Below are positions 18,125 through 27,703 of a DNA stretch of 64,000 bases, one piece after another (positions within the stretch are counted from its first letter, which is position 1; each line of letters opens with the position of its first letter). The notes under the pieces were generated by a model that saw nothing but the letters and a program-made list of their open reading frames with translations, had not been told where the DNA came from and did no database searches. The translations under genes were made by a program, and so were the position numbers. Location of the stretch: contig NZ_CP064951.1 of NCBI RefSeq assembly GCF_011751945.2, positions 558,001 to 622,000 on the forward strand, given 5' to 3'. Source of the DNA: Actinomyces sp. zg-332. GTDB lineage: Bacteria > Actinomycetota > Actinomycetes > Actinomycetales > Actinomycetaceae.

Positions 18125-20755
18125 TTACTTTTTTACCTTTGCAGGAGGTTCACCTAGTTTGTAATCAGAAACAACTGGTGTTTGAGTATCAGCTGTTTCT
18201 AGTTGCAAATCACCTTGAATATTTGCAGCCAATTGCAAGTCATTTACAACTTTTACAACTAGTTCTTCATCTGCTTTGTTAACTTGTATTGTTACACTTT
18301 CATAAGGAGTTTTCTGTGATACTTTTTGTTCTGACTTTACTTTACGTAGAACTGCAAGTGTCTGACTTGCTAGATCAAGTAGAGCAGTATCGCCAGCAAT
18401 TTCTTTTAGGCCGCATCCACATGGCCATTTAGCAACGTGAATTGAACCTTCGTTATACCATGACCAAACTTCTTCAGTTGCGTATGGTAAGAATGGAGCT
18501 AGTAGTCGTAGAACATTATCGATGACAATTGATAGTGCTGCATGAGCTGATTTTTGTGCTTTTTCGTCGAATAAAGCATTATCTCCATAAGCTCTGGTCT
18601 TTACCAATTCAATGTAGTCATCACATAGTGTCCAGAAGAACGTTTCAGTTACCTCTAAAGCACGTGCATGGTTGTATTCTTCAAAGGCTTTTGTTGCTTC
18701 TTCAATGACTTTTAGCAAAGTAGCAATAAGTGCCTTGTCTATATCTTCAGTAATTAGACTTGGATCGTTTACTAACCCGTTTTCTTGCATAGAGAAAGCA
18801 AATCTTGAGGCATTCAAAAGCTTGATAGCTAAGCGACGGCCAATTTTCATCTGTCCTTCGTCGAAAGATGCGTCTGTTCCTAGTCTTGCACATCCTGCCC
18901 AGTAGCGCACAGCATCTGCACCGTGTTTTTCAATTAGAGGCAGAGGAGTAACTACGTTTCCTTTAGACTTTGACATCTTTTTGCGGTCAGGGTCTAAAAT
19001 CCAGCCTGATATTGCAGCATTTTTCCATGGCAATTCATCGAACTCTAGGTGTGAACGCAAAAGTGTTGTAAATAGCCAAGTACGAATAATATCTTGACCT
19101 TGTGGGCGAACGTCCATAGGGAATACTCGTTTGAATAGGTCTTCATCATGCAAGTATCCTGATGCGATTTGTGGTGTAAGTGAAGATGTTGCCCAAGTGT
19201 CCATAATGTCTATTTCACCAACAAAACCACCGGCTTTACCACGTTGGCTTTCGGCATATCCGTTAGGTACATCTGTTGTTGGGTCAATTGGAAGTTGATC
19301 AAGTGATGGTGTAATAATCTTTGAGTAATCAGTTTCGCCATCTTCATTTACTTCGTACCAAATTGGGATAGGCACACCGAAGAAACGTTGACGTGAAATC
19401 AACCAGTCAGAGTTTAAACCGTTAATCCAGTTTTCGTAGCGCACTCTCATGAAATCTGGGTGGAAGTTTAGTTCTTTACCACGAGCTAATAGTTCTTCGT
19501 TTAGTGGTTTTTCTTTATTTAGCTGAGTGAAAGCTTTACCGCCGTTACGAATGTACCACTGACGTGAAGTTACGATTTCAAGTGGTTTATCGCCTCTTTC
19601 AAAGAAGTTAGTTTTACGCATTGTTTTTTCTGGTTCACCAATCATTTCACCAGATTCACGTAGAGCATTTACTATTATTTCACGAGCTGAGAATGTTGTT
19701 TTACCAGCGATTTGCAAATATAGCTCTTTTGCTTTTTCTGTTTCTAGCCATGCTGGTAAGTCGCTAACAATACGGCCGTCTTTACCAATGATAGAACGGA
19801 TAGGTAGAGATAGTTCACGCCACCACTGTACGTCTGTTATATCACCAAATGTACAGCACATAGCGATACCAGCACCTTTGTCTTTTTCAGCTGCTGGGTG
19901 TGCTAGAACAGGAATTTCTACGTCAAAGAGTGGTGATTTAACTGTTTTTCCAAATAAGTGTTCGAAACGTTCATCAGTTGGGTGAGCTACCAAGACACAG
20001 CAAGCTGGTAGTAGTTCTGGGCGTGTTGTTTCAATAACAACATCTTGACCATTTTCTAGGTGGAAAGCTAGCTTGTGGTAGTGACCCGGGTAGTCTCGAG
20101 ATTCCAGCTCAGCCTGTGCTACTGCTGTTTGGAAAGTTATATCCCATAGACCTGGTGCATAATCTAAATATGCTTCACCACGTTCTAAGTTATTCAAGAA
20201 AGATGCCTGTGCTACTTTTTGTGCTTTTGAACCAATTGTTCTATAAGTTTGAGACCAGTCGATTGATAGACCTAGTTTTCTCCAGAGCTGTTCGAATTGC
20301 TGTTCGTCCTCTTCAGTTAGCTTTTCGCATAGTTCAATGAAGTTTTTACGTGAAATTGGTGTCTGGTCTGCTGCTTTGATTGATTTTCCTTCGCCACCTT
20401 CGAATTTTGGTTTGAAATCTGGGTCGTAAGGTAGTGATGGATCGCATCGTACACCGTAATAGTTTTGTACACGACGTTCTGTTGGCAAACCGTTATCATC
20501 CCAGCCTATTGGGTAAAATACTTTTTTGCCAGTCATTCTCTTGTATCGTGCAACTGTGTCTGTATGAGTGTAAGAAAAGACGTGTCCAACGTGCAAACTA
20601 CCAGATATTGAAGGTGGAGGAGTGTCAATAGAGTATACTTGCTCACGAGTAGCTGTTTTGTCAAAAGAGTAAACTTGTTCTTTTTCCCAGCTCTCGCCCC
20701 ATTTATCTTCTAGATTATCTAGGCTTGCTTTTTCAGGTAAATCTAATGTGGACAT
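18125..20755 (-). CDS. valS: valyl-tRNA synthetase
   Basis: A class I aminoacyl-tRNA synthetase charging tRNA-Val. The HIGH motif appears as GSLHVGHVFSYTHTD near residue 50 and KMSKSKGN near residue 600. The editing domain with DITDVQWWRELSLP and the C-terminal anticodon-binding domain are present. I prefer the ATG at 20755 (MSTLDLPEKAS) over an in-frame ATG at 20779, because the added MRRKRKER is atypical and the second start has purine-rich sequence before it. proC is 42 nt upstream and fadD 3 nt downstream. No T-box leader is visible. Confidence 0.95.
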   Translation of the reverse strand: MSTLDLPEKASLDNLEDKWGESWEKEQVYSFDKTATREQVYSIDTPPPSISGSLHVGHVFSYTHTDTVARYKRMTGKKVFYPIGWDDNGLPTERRVQNYYGVRCDPSLPYDPDFKPKFEGGEGKSIKAADQTPISRKNFIELCEKLTEEDEQQFEQLWRKLGLSIDWSQTYRTIGSKAQKVAQASFLNNLERGEAYLDYAPGLWDITFQTAVAQAELESRDYPGHYHKLAFHLENGQDVVIETTRPELLPACCVLVAHPTDERFEHLFGKTVKSPLFDVEIPVLAHPAAEKDKGAGIAMCCTFGDITDVQWWRELSLPIRSIIGKDGRIVSDLPAWLETEKAKELYLQIAGKTTFSAREIIVNALRESGEMIGEPEKTMRKTNFFERGDKPLEIVTSRQWYIRNGGKAFTQLNKEKPLNEELLARGKELNFHPDFMRVRYENWINGLNSDWLISRQRFFGVPIPIWYEVNEDGETDYSKIITPSLDQLPIDPTTDVPNGYAESQRGKAGGFVGEIDIMDTWATSSLTPQIASGYLHDEDLFKRVFPMDVRPQGQDIIRTWLFTTLLRSHLEFDELPWKNAAISGWILDPDRKKMSKSKGNVVTPLPLIEKHGADAVRYWAGCARLGTDASFDEGQMKIGRRLAIKLLNASRFAFSMQENGLVNDPSLITEDIDKALIATLLKVIEEATKAFEEYNHARALEVTETFFWTLCDDYIELVKTRAYGDNALFDEKAQKSAHAALSIVIDNVLRLLAPFLPYATEEVWSWYNEGSIHVAKWPCGCGLKEIAGDTALLDLASQTLAVLRKVKSEQKVSQKTPYESVTIQVNKADEELVVKVVNDLQLAANIQGDLQLETADTQTPVVSDYKLGEPPAKVKK

Positions 20756-20797
20756 TCTTTCTTTTCTCTTTCTTCTCATAATTTGCGAAGTATATTT

Positions 20798-21619
20798 TTA
20801 CTTATTTAGAATCTGGTCTTTTTCTGTTGTTGCTGACACAGCTTTTATAATAGCATTTGATAAGCCATATTCTTCAGCAGCTAGTATTCCTTCGATTGTT
20901 GTACCTCCAGCAGTACATAGCTCATCAATTAGTGAACCCATGCTAGAGCCATTTTGCACATCGTGTTCAGCTAGTGTTGCTGCTCCTTTTACTGCATTAG
21001 TCGCAATTTGTATTGCTGTTTTTTTATCTATACCGTATTTAGTAGCAGCTTTTGCCATTGCTTCAATGAACATGAATGTAAAAGCAGGAGAAGAACCCGC
21101 TATTCCTACAAAAGGAGAAAACTGTGTTTCGCTTTTTAATACGACTACGCTACCTACTTGTTCAAATAGTTCTTTAACAGTTTCTAATTGTGTAGGTGTA
21201 GTGTTTTCAGAAGGGAATATTCCTGTAGTAGAAGATGCGACTTTAGCTCCAATGTTTGGCATTACTCGTATTAATGGGTATCCACAAGCTGCGCTATAAA
21301 TTTTATTTATGCTAGTGCCAGCAGCTACTGATACAACTACGGGTTGTCTTGATTTTAGAGTCTGTGCGATTTCTGAGACTACGTGTGTGATTGCAAAAGG
21401 CTTTGTGCCAAGAATCACTAGATCACATTTTTCAGCTAGTTCTGTATTAGTTTTACAAGCATTTACACTTAGCTCTTTGGCTTTTATTTCTGTATTTTCT
21501 GGATTGCTTGTAGTAATGTAAATTTGGCTGGAAGATATGTAATTTCTATTTAAAAGACCAGTTATGATTGATGTGCATAATGCTCCGCACCCAATAAATC
21601 CTATTTTCATCTTTACCAT
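20798..21619 (-). CDS. proC: pyrroline-5-carboxylate reductase
   Basis: Reduces pyrroline-5-carboxylate to proline with NAD(P)H. The N-terminal Rossmann motif is KIGFIGCGALCTSIITG, and the C-terminal dimerisation signature is DELCTAGGTTIEGILAAEE. Length 273 is normal. The first ATG at 21619 gives MVKMKIGF; the ATG at 21610 (MKIGF) is equally plausible. It heads the proC–valS–fadD operon, divergent from pyk. Confidence 0.94.
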   Translation of the reverse strand: MVKMKIGFIGCGALCTSIITGLLNRNYISSSQIYITTSNPENTEIKAKELSVNACKTNTELAEKCDLVILGTKPFAITHVVSEIAQTLKSRQPVVVSVAAGTSINKIYSAACGYPLIRVMPNIGAKVASSTTGIFPSENTTPTQLETVKELFEQVGSVVVLKSETQFSPFVGIAGSSPAFTFMFIEAMAKAATKYGIDKKTAIQIATNAVKGAATLAEHDVQNGSSMGSLIDELCTAGGTTIEGILAAEEYGLSNAIIKAVSATTEKDQILNK

Positions 21620-21928
21620 TCTTCTTCATAAATATAATTACATTTTATAAAATTTTACACTAAGGATTAATTCTATAAATTTTTTTCGATATAGTCACAT
21701 ATTTTTACTGTGTATTTTGCAGATGTTTGGGAAAATGTATATTTTTGTTCACATTATATAAACAATTTGATTATTATTTATTACAATTTTTACCCAAATT
21801 ATTCAGATTTTCTTATTTCGTATTATCTTAGCATTTAGCTTTAGATATTTTAAAGGGGTATACTTGTAGTATTGTTTATTTGAAGATTTTATCAGTGATG
21901 TTTTGTCGTAAAAGTATTGGAAGTTCTT
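21620..21928. other. divergent proC/pyk promoter region
   Basis: AT-rich. TATACT near 21856–21863, preceded by GGGG, could serve as a -10 element for pyk. No operator or riboswitch was recognised. Confidence 0.35.
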
Positions 21929-23359
21929 ATGCGTAAATCAAAAATTGTTTGTACGCTGGGTCCAGCAACATCTACATTAGAGCATATTCAGGCATTAGTT
22001 GATGCTGGTATGGATGTGGCAAGAATTAACCGTAGCCATGGTAGTGCTGCTGAACAAGAAGCTATGATTAAAAATGTGAGAACTGCTGCACGCCAATGTG
22101 GTAAACCAGTAGCTATACTTGTTGATTTGCAAGGACCTAAGATACGTTTAGAAACTTTTACTGATGAAAAAGTTTGGCTTGAACCAGGTACTTCTTTTAC
22201 TATTACTACTCTTGACGTTGAGGGTAATAATCAAATTTGTGGTACTACTTTTAAATCTTTACCAGAAGATTGCCGTGTAGGTGACACTATTTTGATTGAT
22301 GATGGTAACGTTTCTTTGCGTGTTAAAAATGTTACTGATACAGATGTTGTATGTGAAGTAATTATTGGTGGATATGTATCTGATCATAAGGGAATAAATT
22401 TGCCGGGTGTGGCTGTAAATGTTCCTGCTTTGAGTGAAAAAGATAGGGAAGACTTAGCTTGGGCAATAGATATCGGGGCAGATTTTGTGGCTTTATCTTT
22501 TGTGCGTAGTGCTGATGATATTGAAGATGTGCACGAAATTATGACCCAAAAGGGTGTATTTTTACCAGTAATAGCTAAGATTGAAAAACCTCAAGCAGTT
22601 GATAAATTACAAGGAATTGTCGAGACCTTTGATGGAATAATGGTTGCACGTGGGGACTTAGGTGTTGAGATGTCTTTGGAATCTGTTCCTATGATTCAAA
22701 AAAGAGCTATAGCTATTGCTCGTCAAATGGCAAAACCTGTTATTGTTGCAACTCAAGTTTTGGATTCTATGATTCACAGTCCTCGTCCAACTCGTGCTGA
22801 AGCCTCTGACTGCGCTAATGCTATTTTGGATGGTGCTGATGGAGTAATGCTTTCTGGGGAGACTTCAGTTGGTAAATATCCTATCGAGTCTGTATCTACT
22901 ATGAGTCGCATTATTGAGACAACTGAGCAGACTGAGGGTGTAAATATAGCTGAACTGAGTGCTATATGCCAAAATCAGGGAGGTATTTTAGCGCGTGCAG
23001 CTACAGCAATTGGTAACAGTTTGGATGCTAGGTATTTGGTGACTTTTACTCAGTCTGGCGATACCGCTAATCGTTTGGCATGTTTGCGTACTTTTATACC
23101 GATGATTGCTTTGACTCCTCTTGAAAGTACTAGAAATAAGTTAGCTCTTACGTGGGGAATGACTTCCTATATTATTGAGCAAGCTGATAATACCGATGAT
23201 ATGGTTCAAGTGGCTGACGAATTTTTGTCATCTATAGGATTAGTTGATCGTGGGGATAAAATCGTTATATTAGCGGGTATGCCTGCAGGAATTAGTGGCT
23301 CGATTAATTCAGTTATTATCCATACGATAGGGGATACTGGGTATTTGTCCCATAAATAA
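21929..23359 (+). CDS. pyk: pyruvate kinase
   Basis: Last step of glycolysis: phosphoenolpyruvate and ADP to pyruvate and ATP. Seen are the start MRKSKIVCTLGPATS, the metal/substrate motif VIAKIEKPQAV, ARGDLGVE and TQVLDSMIHSPRPTRAE, with the allosteric C-terminal domain ending at 476 residues. Start at ATG 21929 because GGAAG lies 5 nt upstream; the frame extends to an in-frame TTG at 21917. It is followed by a long gap, a tRNA and pdtaR, the actinobacterial pyk–pdtaR–polA–rpsA order. Confidence 0.96.
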   Translation: MRKSKIVCTLGPATSTLEHIQALVDAGMDVARINRSHGSAAEQEAMIKNVRTAARQCGKPVAILVDLQGPKIRLETFTDEKVWLEPGTSFTITTLDVEGNNQICGTTFKSLPEDCRVGDTILIDDGNVSLRVKNVTDTDVVCEVIIGGYVSDHKGINLPGVAVNVPALSEKDREDLAWAIDIGADFVALSFVRSADDIEDVHEIMTQKGVFLPVIAKIEKPQAVDKLQGIVETFDGIMVARGDLGVEMSLESVPMIQKRAIAIARQMAKPVIVATQVLDSMIHSPRPTRAEASDCANAILDGADGVMLSGETSVGKYPIESVSTMSRIIETTEQTEGVNIAELSAICQNQGGILARAATAIGNSLDARYLVTFTQSGDTANRLACLRTFIPMIALTPLESTRNKLALTWGMTSYIIEQADNTDDMVQVADEFLSSIGLVDRGDKIVILAGMPAGISGSINSVIIHTIGDTGYLSHK

Positions 23360-24000
23360 TTACCTATTTCGTGATTGTTTTGTGACTTTTATGTATAGAT
23401 TCTCGTAAAATTTGTGATATTTATTTGTGAACTGGTATGACTATCTTTTATGGAAGTTATATTTTGTTCCTTTTATATCGTATTTTGACCTGTAAATGTT
23501 CTAAATACTCGTATTTAATGTACATCGAGAGTTTATAATCTTGAATTTTTATAGGTATTTTATACGTGTGATTTGTGCCACTACATTTAACGGCATAGTT
23601 TTAGTGTTTTTAGAGTATGAACGCTGACTATTTTCTACTAATTAAATGTTCATTTGTATACTGTGTTTGTATTGCTTGAGGATAATAATTGTATATTTTG
23701 GTAAAGTAAATACTCTCAAATAGATTCAGCCAACTTTTTACTCGGTGCTTTACATTTTGTTTTGTAAATATCTTTATCCTATTTTCAAGTACATCTGTAT
23801 GATGATATAAAAGTTATAAACTTATAAATCATTAATATTTTTAAAAAAATTTATAGGTAGTGCGGGAAATAAAATCTTTATTTACTTTATTAATTATTTG
23901 TAGTTTATTTTAAAAATTTTTTAGAATAATAAAAAGCTATAGCTGGTGAAGAACTATTGTATTTCCGGCAATAAAACGCGATTTTGTATTAGTTATATTA
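23360..24000. other. AT-rich intergenic region after pyk
   Basis: About 640 bases with no supported gene, strong hairpin or repeat. Confidence 0.5.
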
Positions 24001-24008
24001 AATAAAAA

Positions 24009-24038
24009 CTTCCAAAGACCTTAGTAAGTCTTTGGAAG
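24009..24038 (-). terminator. terminator of the CAA tRNA
   Basis: CTTCCAAAGAC (24009–24019) pairs perfectly with GTCTTTGGAAG (24028–24038). On the minus strand it follows the tRNA 3' end by a few T residues and is followed by TTTTTATT. Confidence 0.85.
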
Positions 24039-24044
24039 AAAAAA

Positions 24045-24121
24045 TGGTACCTCGGGTGGGATTCGAACCCACAACAAGCCGGGTTTGAGCCGACCGCCTC
24101 TGCCAGTTGGGCTACCGAGGC
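24045..24121 (-). tRNA. tRNA with anticodon CAA (leucine by code), short variable loop
   Basis: The minus strand folds into a 74-nt body with encoded CCA: acceptor GCCTCGG/CCGAGGT, anticodon stem GTCGG/CCGGC, loop CTCAAAC, T arm GTGGG/CCCAC with TTCGAAT, discriminator A. Anticodon CAA reads UUG (Leu). The variable region is only five bases (TTGTT), whereas ordinary bacterial tRNA-Leu has a long variable arm. The D stem has one mismatch, and the first acceptor pair is G·U. It ends in a strong terminator and so is probably expressed. Real aminoacylation identity is uncertain. Confidence 0.85.
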
Positions 24122-24206
24122 AATACCAAAACAACGATTTATATATTATATTTATATTGTCGAAATGTCAAAGATATTTTTATCAGAAATTTTATAGTGA
24201 GTTAAA

Positions 24207-24791
24207 ATGTTGGAAAAAACAGGTAGAAGGGTGCTGGTCGCTGAAGACGAAGCTCTCATACGCTTAGATATAGTCGAAACTCTAATAGAAGCAGGTTTTG
24301 AAGTAGTAGCCGAAGTTGGTGACGGAGAATCTGCTGTACAAAAAGCTCTAGAATTAGAACCAGATTTATGTGTACTAGATGTGAAAATGCCAGGTATCGA
24401 TGGTGTTACTGTAGCTGAAAGGATATTAAAGGAGATATCTTGTGCTGTGGTAATGTTAACCGCTTTTTCTCAAACTGAACTAGTTGAGCGTGCAAAAGAT
24501 GCTGGAGCAATGGCGTATGTTGTGAAACCTTTTACTCAAGCTGACTTACTACCAGCTATTGAAATAGCTTTGAGTCGTTATGCTGAAATCGCTTCACTGG
24601 AACAAGAAATATCAGATTTGAGTATGCGCTTTGAGACACGCAAAAAGGTTGATAGAGCTAAGGGTATTTTGATGGAAAAAATGGGACTTAGCGAACCAGA
24701 GTCTTTCCGTTGGATACAGAAAGTTTCTATGGACAAGCGTCTATCTATGCATGAAGTAGCAGATGCTGTTATAAATCAGTTATCTGATTGA
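24207..24791 (+). CDS. pdtaR: response regulator with ANTAR RNA-binding output (PdtaR)
   Basis: Residues 1–120 are a receiver domain with acidic pocket AEDE, phospho-acceptor D58 (LDVKMPG) and K107 (VVKPF). Residues about 130–190 are an ANTAR domain (KKVDRAKGILMEKMGLSEPESFRWIQ), which binds paired hexaloop RNA hairpins and prevents termination. In actinobacteria this protein (Rv1626 type) is phosphorylated by PdtaS, and a PdtaS-like kinase is encoded at 58.3 kb here. It stands alone between the tRNA and polA. Its RNA targets are not identifiable by eye. Confidence 0.93.
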   Translation: MLEKTGRRVLVAEDEALIRLDIVETLIEAGFEVVAEVGDGESAVQKALELEPDLCVLDVKMPGIDGVTVAERILKEISCAVVMLTAFSQTELVERAKDAGAMAYVVKPFTQADLLPAIEIALSRYAEIASLEQEISDLSMRFETRKKVDRAKGILMEKMGLSEPESFRWIQKVSMDKRLSMHEVADAVINQLSD

Positions 24792-24885
24792 TAATATTAC
24801 TTTGGATAAATCTAATTTATTTGGATAATAGTGTGTTATAAATTAGATACGTAAATAATGTCAGGTTTACTACCGATAGGAAAAT

Positions 24886-27543
24886 ATGTCTAAAGATAAA
24901 GAAACTTTATTAGTAATTGATGGGCATTCAATGGCTTTTAGATCATTTTATGGTATAAAACCTGACAATTTTCAACTACCATCAGGTCAGTATACTAATG
25001 CTGTTTATGGTTTCTTCAACAGTTTATTGTTACTAATGCAGTCTGAATCTCCTCGGTATTTAGCTGTGGCATTTGACTATTCTAAGAAAACTTTCCGTAA
25101 GGATGAGTATCCTGACTATAAAGAAGGACGTAAGCCTACACCTGAAGAATTCAAAGGACAAATAGCCCTTATACAAGAGTTGCTTGATGCAATGAATATA
25201 AAGTGGTTTTGGAAAGAAAACTATGAAGCTGATGATATCGTGGCTACTTTGGCTAAGATGGCTGTGGACAACGGTGATAAAGTAACTATTTTCTCTGGAG
25301 ATAGGGATGCACTACAGCTTGTTAACAAAAATGTTACTCTACGTTATCCGAAGATAGGGCATAGAGTTCCTTTAGTATATACACCAGAATCTGTTGAGAA
25401 AGATTTCGGGGTACCTCCTCATTTGTATTCTGATTTAGCTGCACTTACTGGTGAAAAGGCAGATAATTTACCAGGTGTTCCAGGACTTGGGCTCAAAACT
25501 GCTTTGGGATTGGTACAAAAATATGGCTCTTTGGACGCTATATTTGAAAACTTGCATGAACTAAGTGGACGTTATACTCGTAATTTGCCAGATAATGTTG
25601 AGTTAGTTAGAAGAAATCGTAGATTAAATACTTTATTAGATACCGTGCCGCTAGATATTTCTATGGAAGATTTACGTATTGAAGGTATGGATGAAGAAAA
25701 GACTTTGGCATTTTTGTCATCTATTTCTTCTAATCGTTTGAAGGAAAAGATTTTAGATATATTTCCTACAAAGGGTAAAGCTCGTAAGTCTATTCCAAAA
25801 GCGCAAGGGCAGACATGTGTAACTGATGAAGAATTTAGTAAATGGCTTGATAATAATTCATCTGATAAGTATGGTATCTGGATAACTGGTAATACGAATG
25901 TAGAAAACCCATACTTATCTAGAGTTTATATATCTACAGGTTTGCAGTGTGCAAAACTTGACTTTGATTTAAATAAAGATGGTTTTACTACTTTTGTGAA
26001 TTTGTTGAGTAATCCTAAAGTGTCGAAAGTCTTTTTTGATTACAAGGGTTGCTTACAAAGTTTTTACACTCATGGAATTACTGACATAAACAATGTTCAA
26101 GATGTAATGCTGCAGTCTTATATATTAGATCCCGATAGAAGTAAATATATTTTAGAAGAGCTTATATTTTCTCATTTGGGATACGATATTTCTAATACTG
26201 AAGAACCAGAAGATTTATTCTCAGAGTTTGAAAATGATAGCCAAATTATGGATTTATCATGTGCGATTTTATCGTTGGAGAAAGTGCTTGTAGAAAAACT
26301 TGTAGAGCGTGATTTATATGCAACTTATGAAGATATTGAGTTGCCTACATCTAATGTGCTTTTTGACATGGAAAGAGTTGGAATTGCAATAGATGAGTAC
26401 AGGCTCGAAGAACTAGAAAAAGAGTTCAATCAACGAGTTGAATTTGCCAAGAGACAAGCTTTTGAATCTATTGGACATGAAATCAACTTGTCCAGTCCGA
26501 AGCAACTCCAAGGTGTGCTATTCGATGAGTTAAAGATGCCATATACTAAAAAAACTAGGAATGGTTATACTACTAATGCTGAAGCATTGATGGATTTGTA
26601 TATTCAAACAGGACATGAATTTTTGGGAGCTGTACTAGAACACAGGAATGTCATTAAGCTACATCAAATAGTTAAAACTTTGATGAAACATATCAACGAA
26701 CAGGACGGACGTATACATACTACTTTCCAACAGCATGGAACAGCTACAGGTCGTTTGTCTTCAGTGAATCCAAATTTGCAGAACATCCCTTCACGTACAG
26801 ATGATGGAAATAAAATTCGTGAAGTATTTATTCGATCAAATAAATATGAAGGACTTATGACTGCTGACTATTCTCAGATCGAGATGAGAATAATGGCGCA
26901 TTTGAGTGAAGATGAAACTCTTATTACCGCTTTTAAAAATGGGGAAGACTTGCATAAAGTTGCTGCTTCTATTGTTTATGGAGTTCCTAAGGAAGCTGTA
27001 ACCGATGTACAACGTTCTCACGTTAAAGCGGTAAGCTATGGTCTTGTTTATGGGCTAAGTCCTTATGGTTTGAGTCGCCAGCTAGCTATTGGGGTTGGAC
27101 AGGCTCGTGACTTAATTGACAGATACTTTGAACGTTTTGGAAAAGTTAGAGATTTCTTGAATGAGCAGGTTAAGTTTGCTAGTGAGAATGGTTTCACTAC
27201 CACAATTTTTGGACGTAAACGTTATATAACTGATTTGGACTCTGGTAGTTATAGTAGTCGTGAGGCAGCTAGACGTGCAGCATTAAACGCTCCGATTCAG
27301 GGTAGTGCTGCAGATATTATAAAAATAGCTATGGTCAATATTAGTAAGGCTTTAGAAGAAAACAAGATGAAGTCTAAGATGCTTTTGCAAATTCATGATG
27401 AACTCATATTTGATGTATATGAAGGTGAACGTGAAAGTCTGGAAATCCTAGTTAGACAAGCTATGGGTAATGCTACTTCTTTGAGCGTTCCTCTGGAAGT
27501 CGGTATTGGATTTGGAAATAATTGGCGTGAGGCAGCTCACTAA
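24886..27543 (+). CDS. polA: DNA polymerase I
   Basis: Fills gaps and removes RNA primers. Residues 1–290 are the 5'-3' exonuclease (DGHSMAFRSFYG, FSGDRDALQL, GEKADNLPGVPGLG). The middle domain lacks the acidic DxE motif of an active 3'-5' exonuclease, as in mycobacterial PolA. The polymerase domain has motif A TADYSQIEMRIMAH, the O helix RSHVKAVSYGLVYG and motif C LQIHDELIFDV. Length 885. GATAGGAAAAT precedes the ATG. It lies 94 nt after pdtaR and ahead of rpsA. Confidence 0.96.
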   Translation: MSKDKETLLVIDGHSMAFRSFYGIKPDNFQLPSGQYTNAVYGFFNSLLLLMQSESPRYLAVAFDYSKKTFRKDEYPDYKEGRKPTPEEFKGQIALIQELLDAMNIKWFWKENYEADDIVATLAKMAVDNGDKVTIFSGDRDALQLVNKNVTLRYPKIGHRVPLVYTPESVEKDFGVPPHLYSDLAALTGEKADNLPGVPGLGLKTALGLVQKYGSLDAIFENLHELSGRYTRNLPDNVELVRRNRRLNTLLDTVPLDISMEDLRIEGMDEEKTLAFLSSISSNRLKEKILDIFPTKGKARKSIPKAQGQTCVTDEEFSKWLDNNSSDKYGIWITGNTNVENPYLSRVYISTGLQCAKLDFDLNKDGFTTFVNLLSNPKVSKVFFDYKGCLQSFYTHGITDINNVQDVMLQSYILDPDRSKYILEELIFSHLGYDISNTEEPEDLFSEFENDSQIMDLSCAILSLEKVLVEKLVERDLYATYEDIELPTSNVLFDMERVGIAIDEYRLEELEKEFNQRVEFAKRQAFESIGHEINLSSPKQLQGVLFDELKMPYTKKTRNGYTTNAEALMDLYIQTGHEFLGAVLEHRNVIKLHQIVKTLMKHINEQDGRIHTTFQQHGTATGRLSSVNPNLQNIPSRTDDGNKIREVFIRSNKYEGLMTADYSQIEMRIMAHLSEDETLITAFKNGEDLHKVAASIVYGVPKEAVTDVQRSHVKAVSYGLVYGLSPYGLSRQLAIGVGQARDLIDRYFERFGKVRDFLNEQVKFASENGFTTTIFGRKRYITDLDSGSYSSREAARRAALNAPIQGSAADIIKIAMVNISKALEENKMKSKMLLQIHDELIFDVYEGERESLEILVRQAMGNATSLSVPLEVGIGFGNNWREAAH

Positions 27544-27703
27544 AGCTGAACACTTTGAATAAAATAGGATTTTATGCCGTAAATTAGTTGTTTTTATTGG
27601 CTTTAAGTTATATATTTAGGTTTGTATATTTTTATGGTGAGGTTTTGCCATGCTTTATATACAAATGTAATTGTTCCTACTATTTATTCTGGGGTTTTAT
27701 TTA

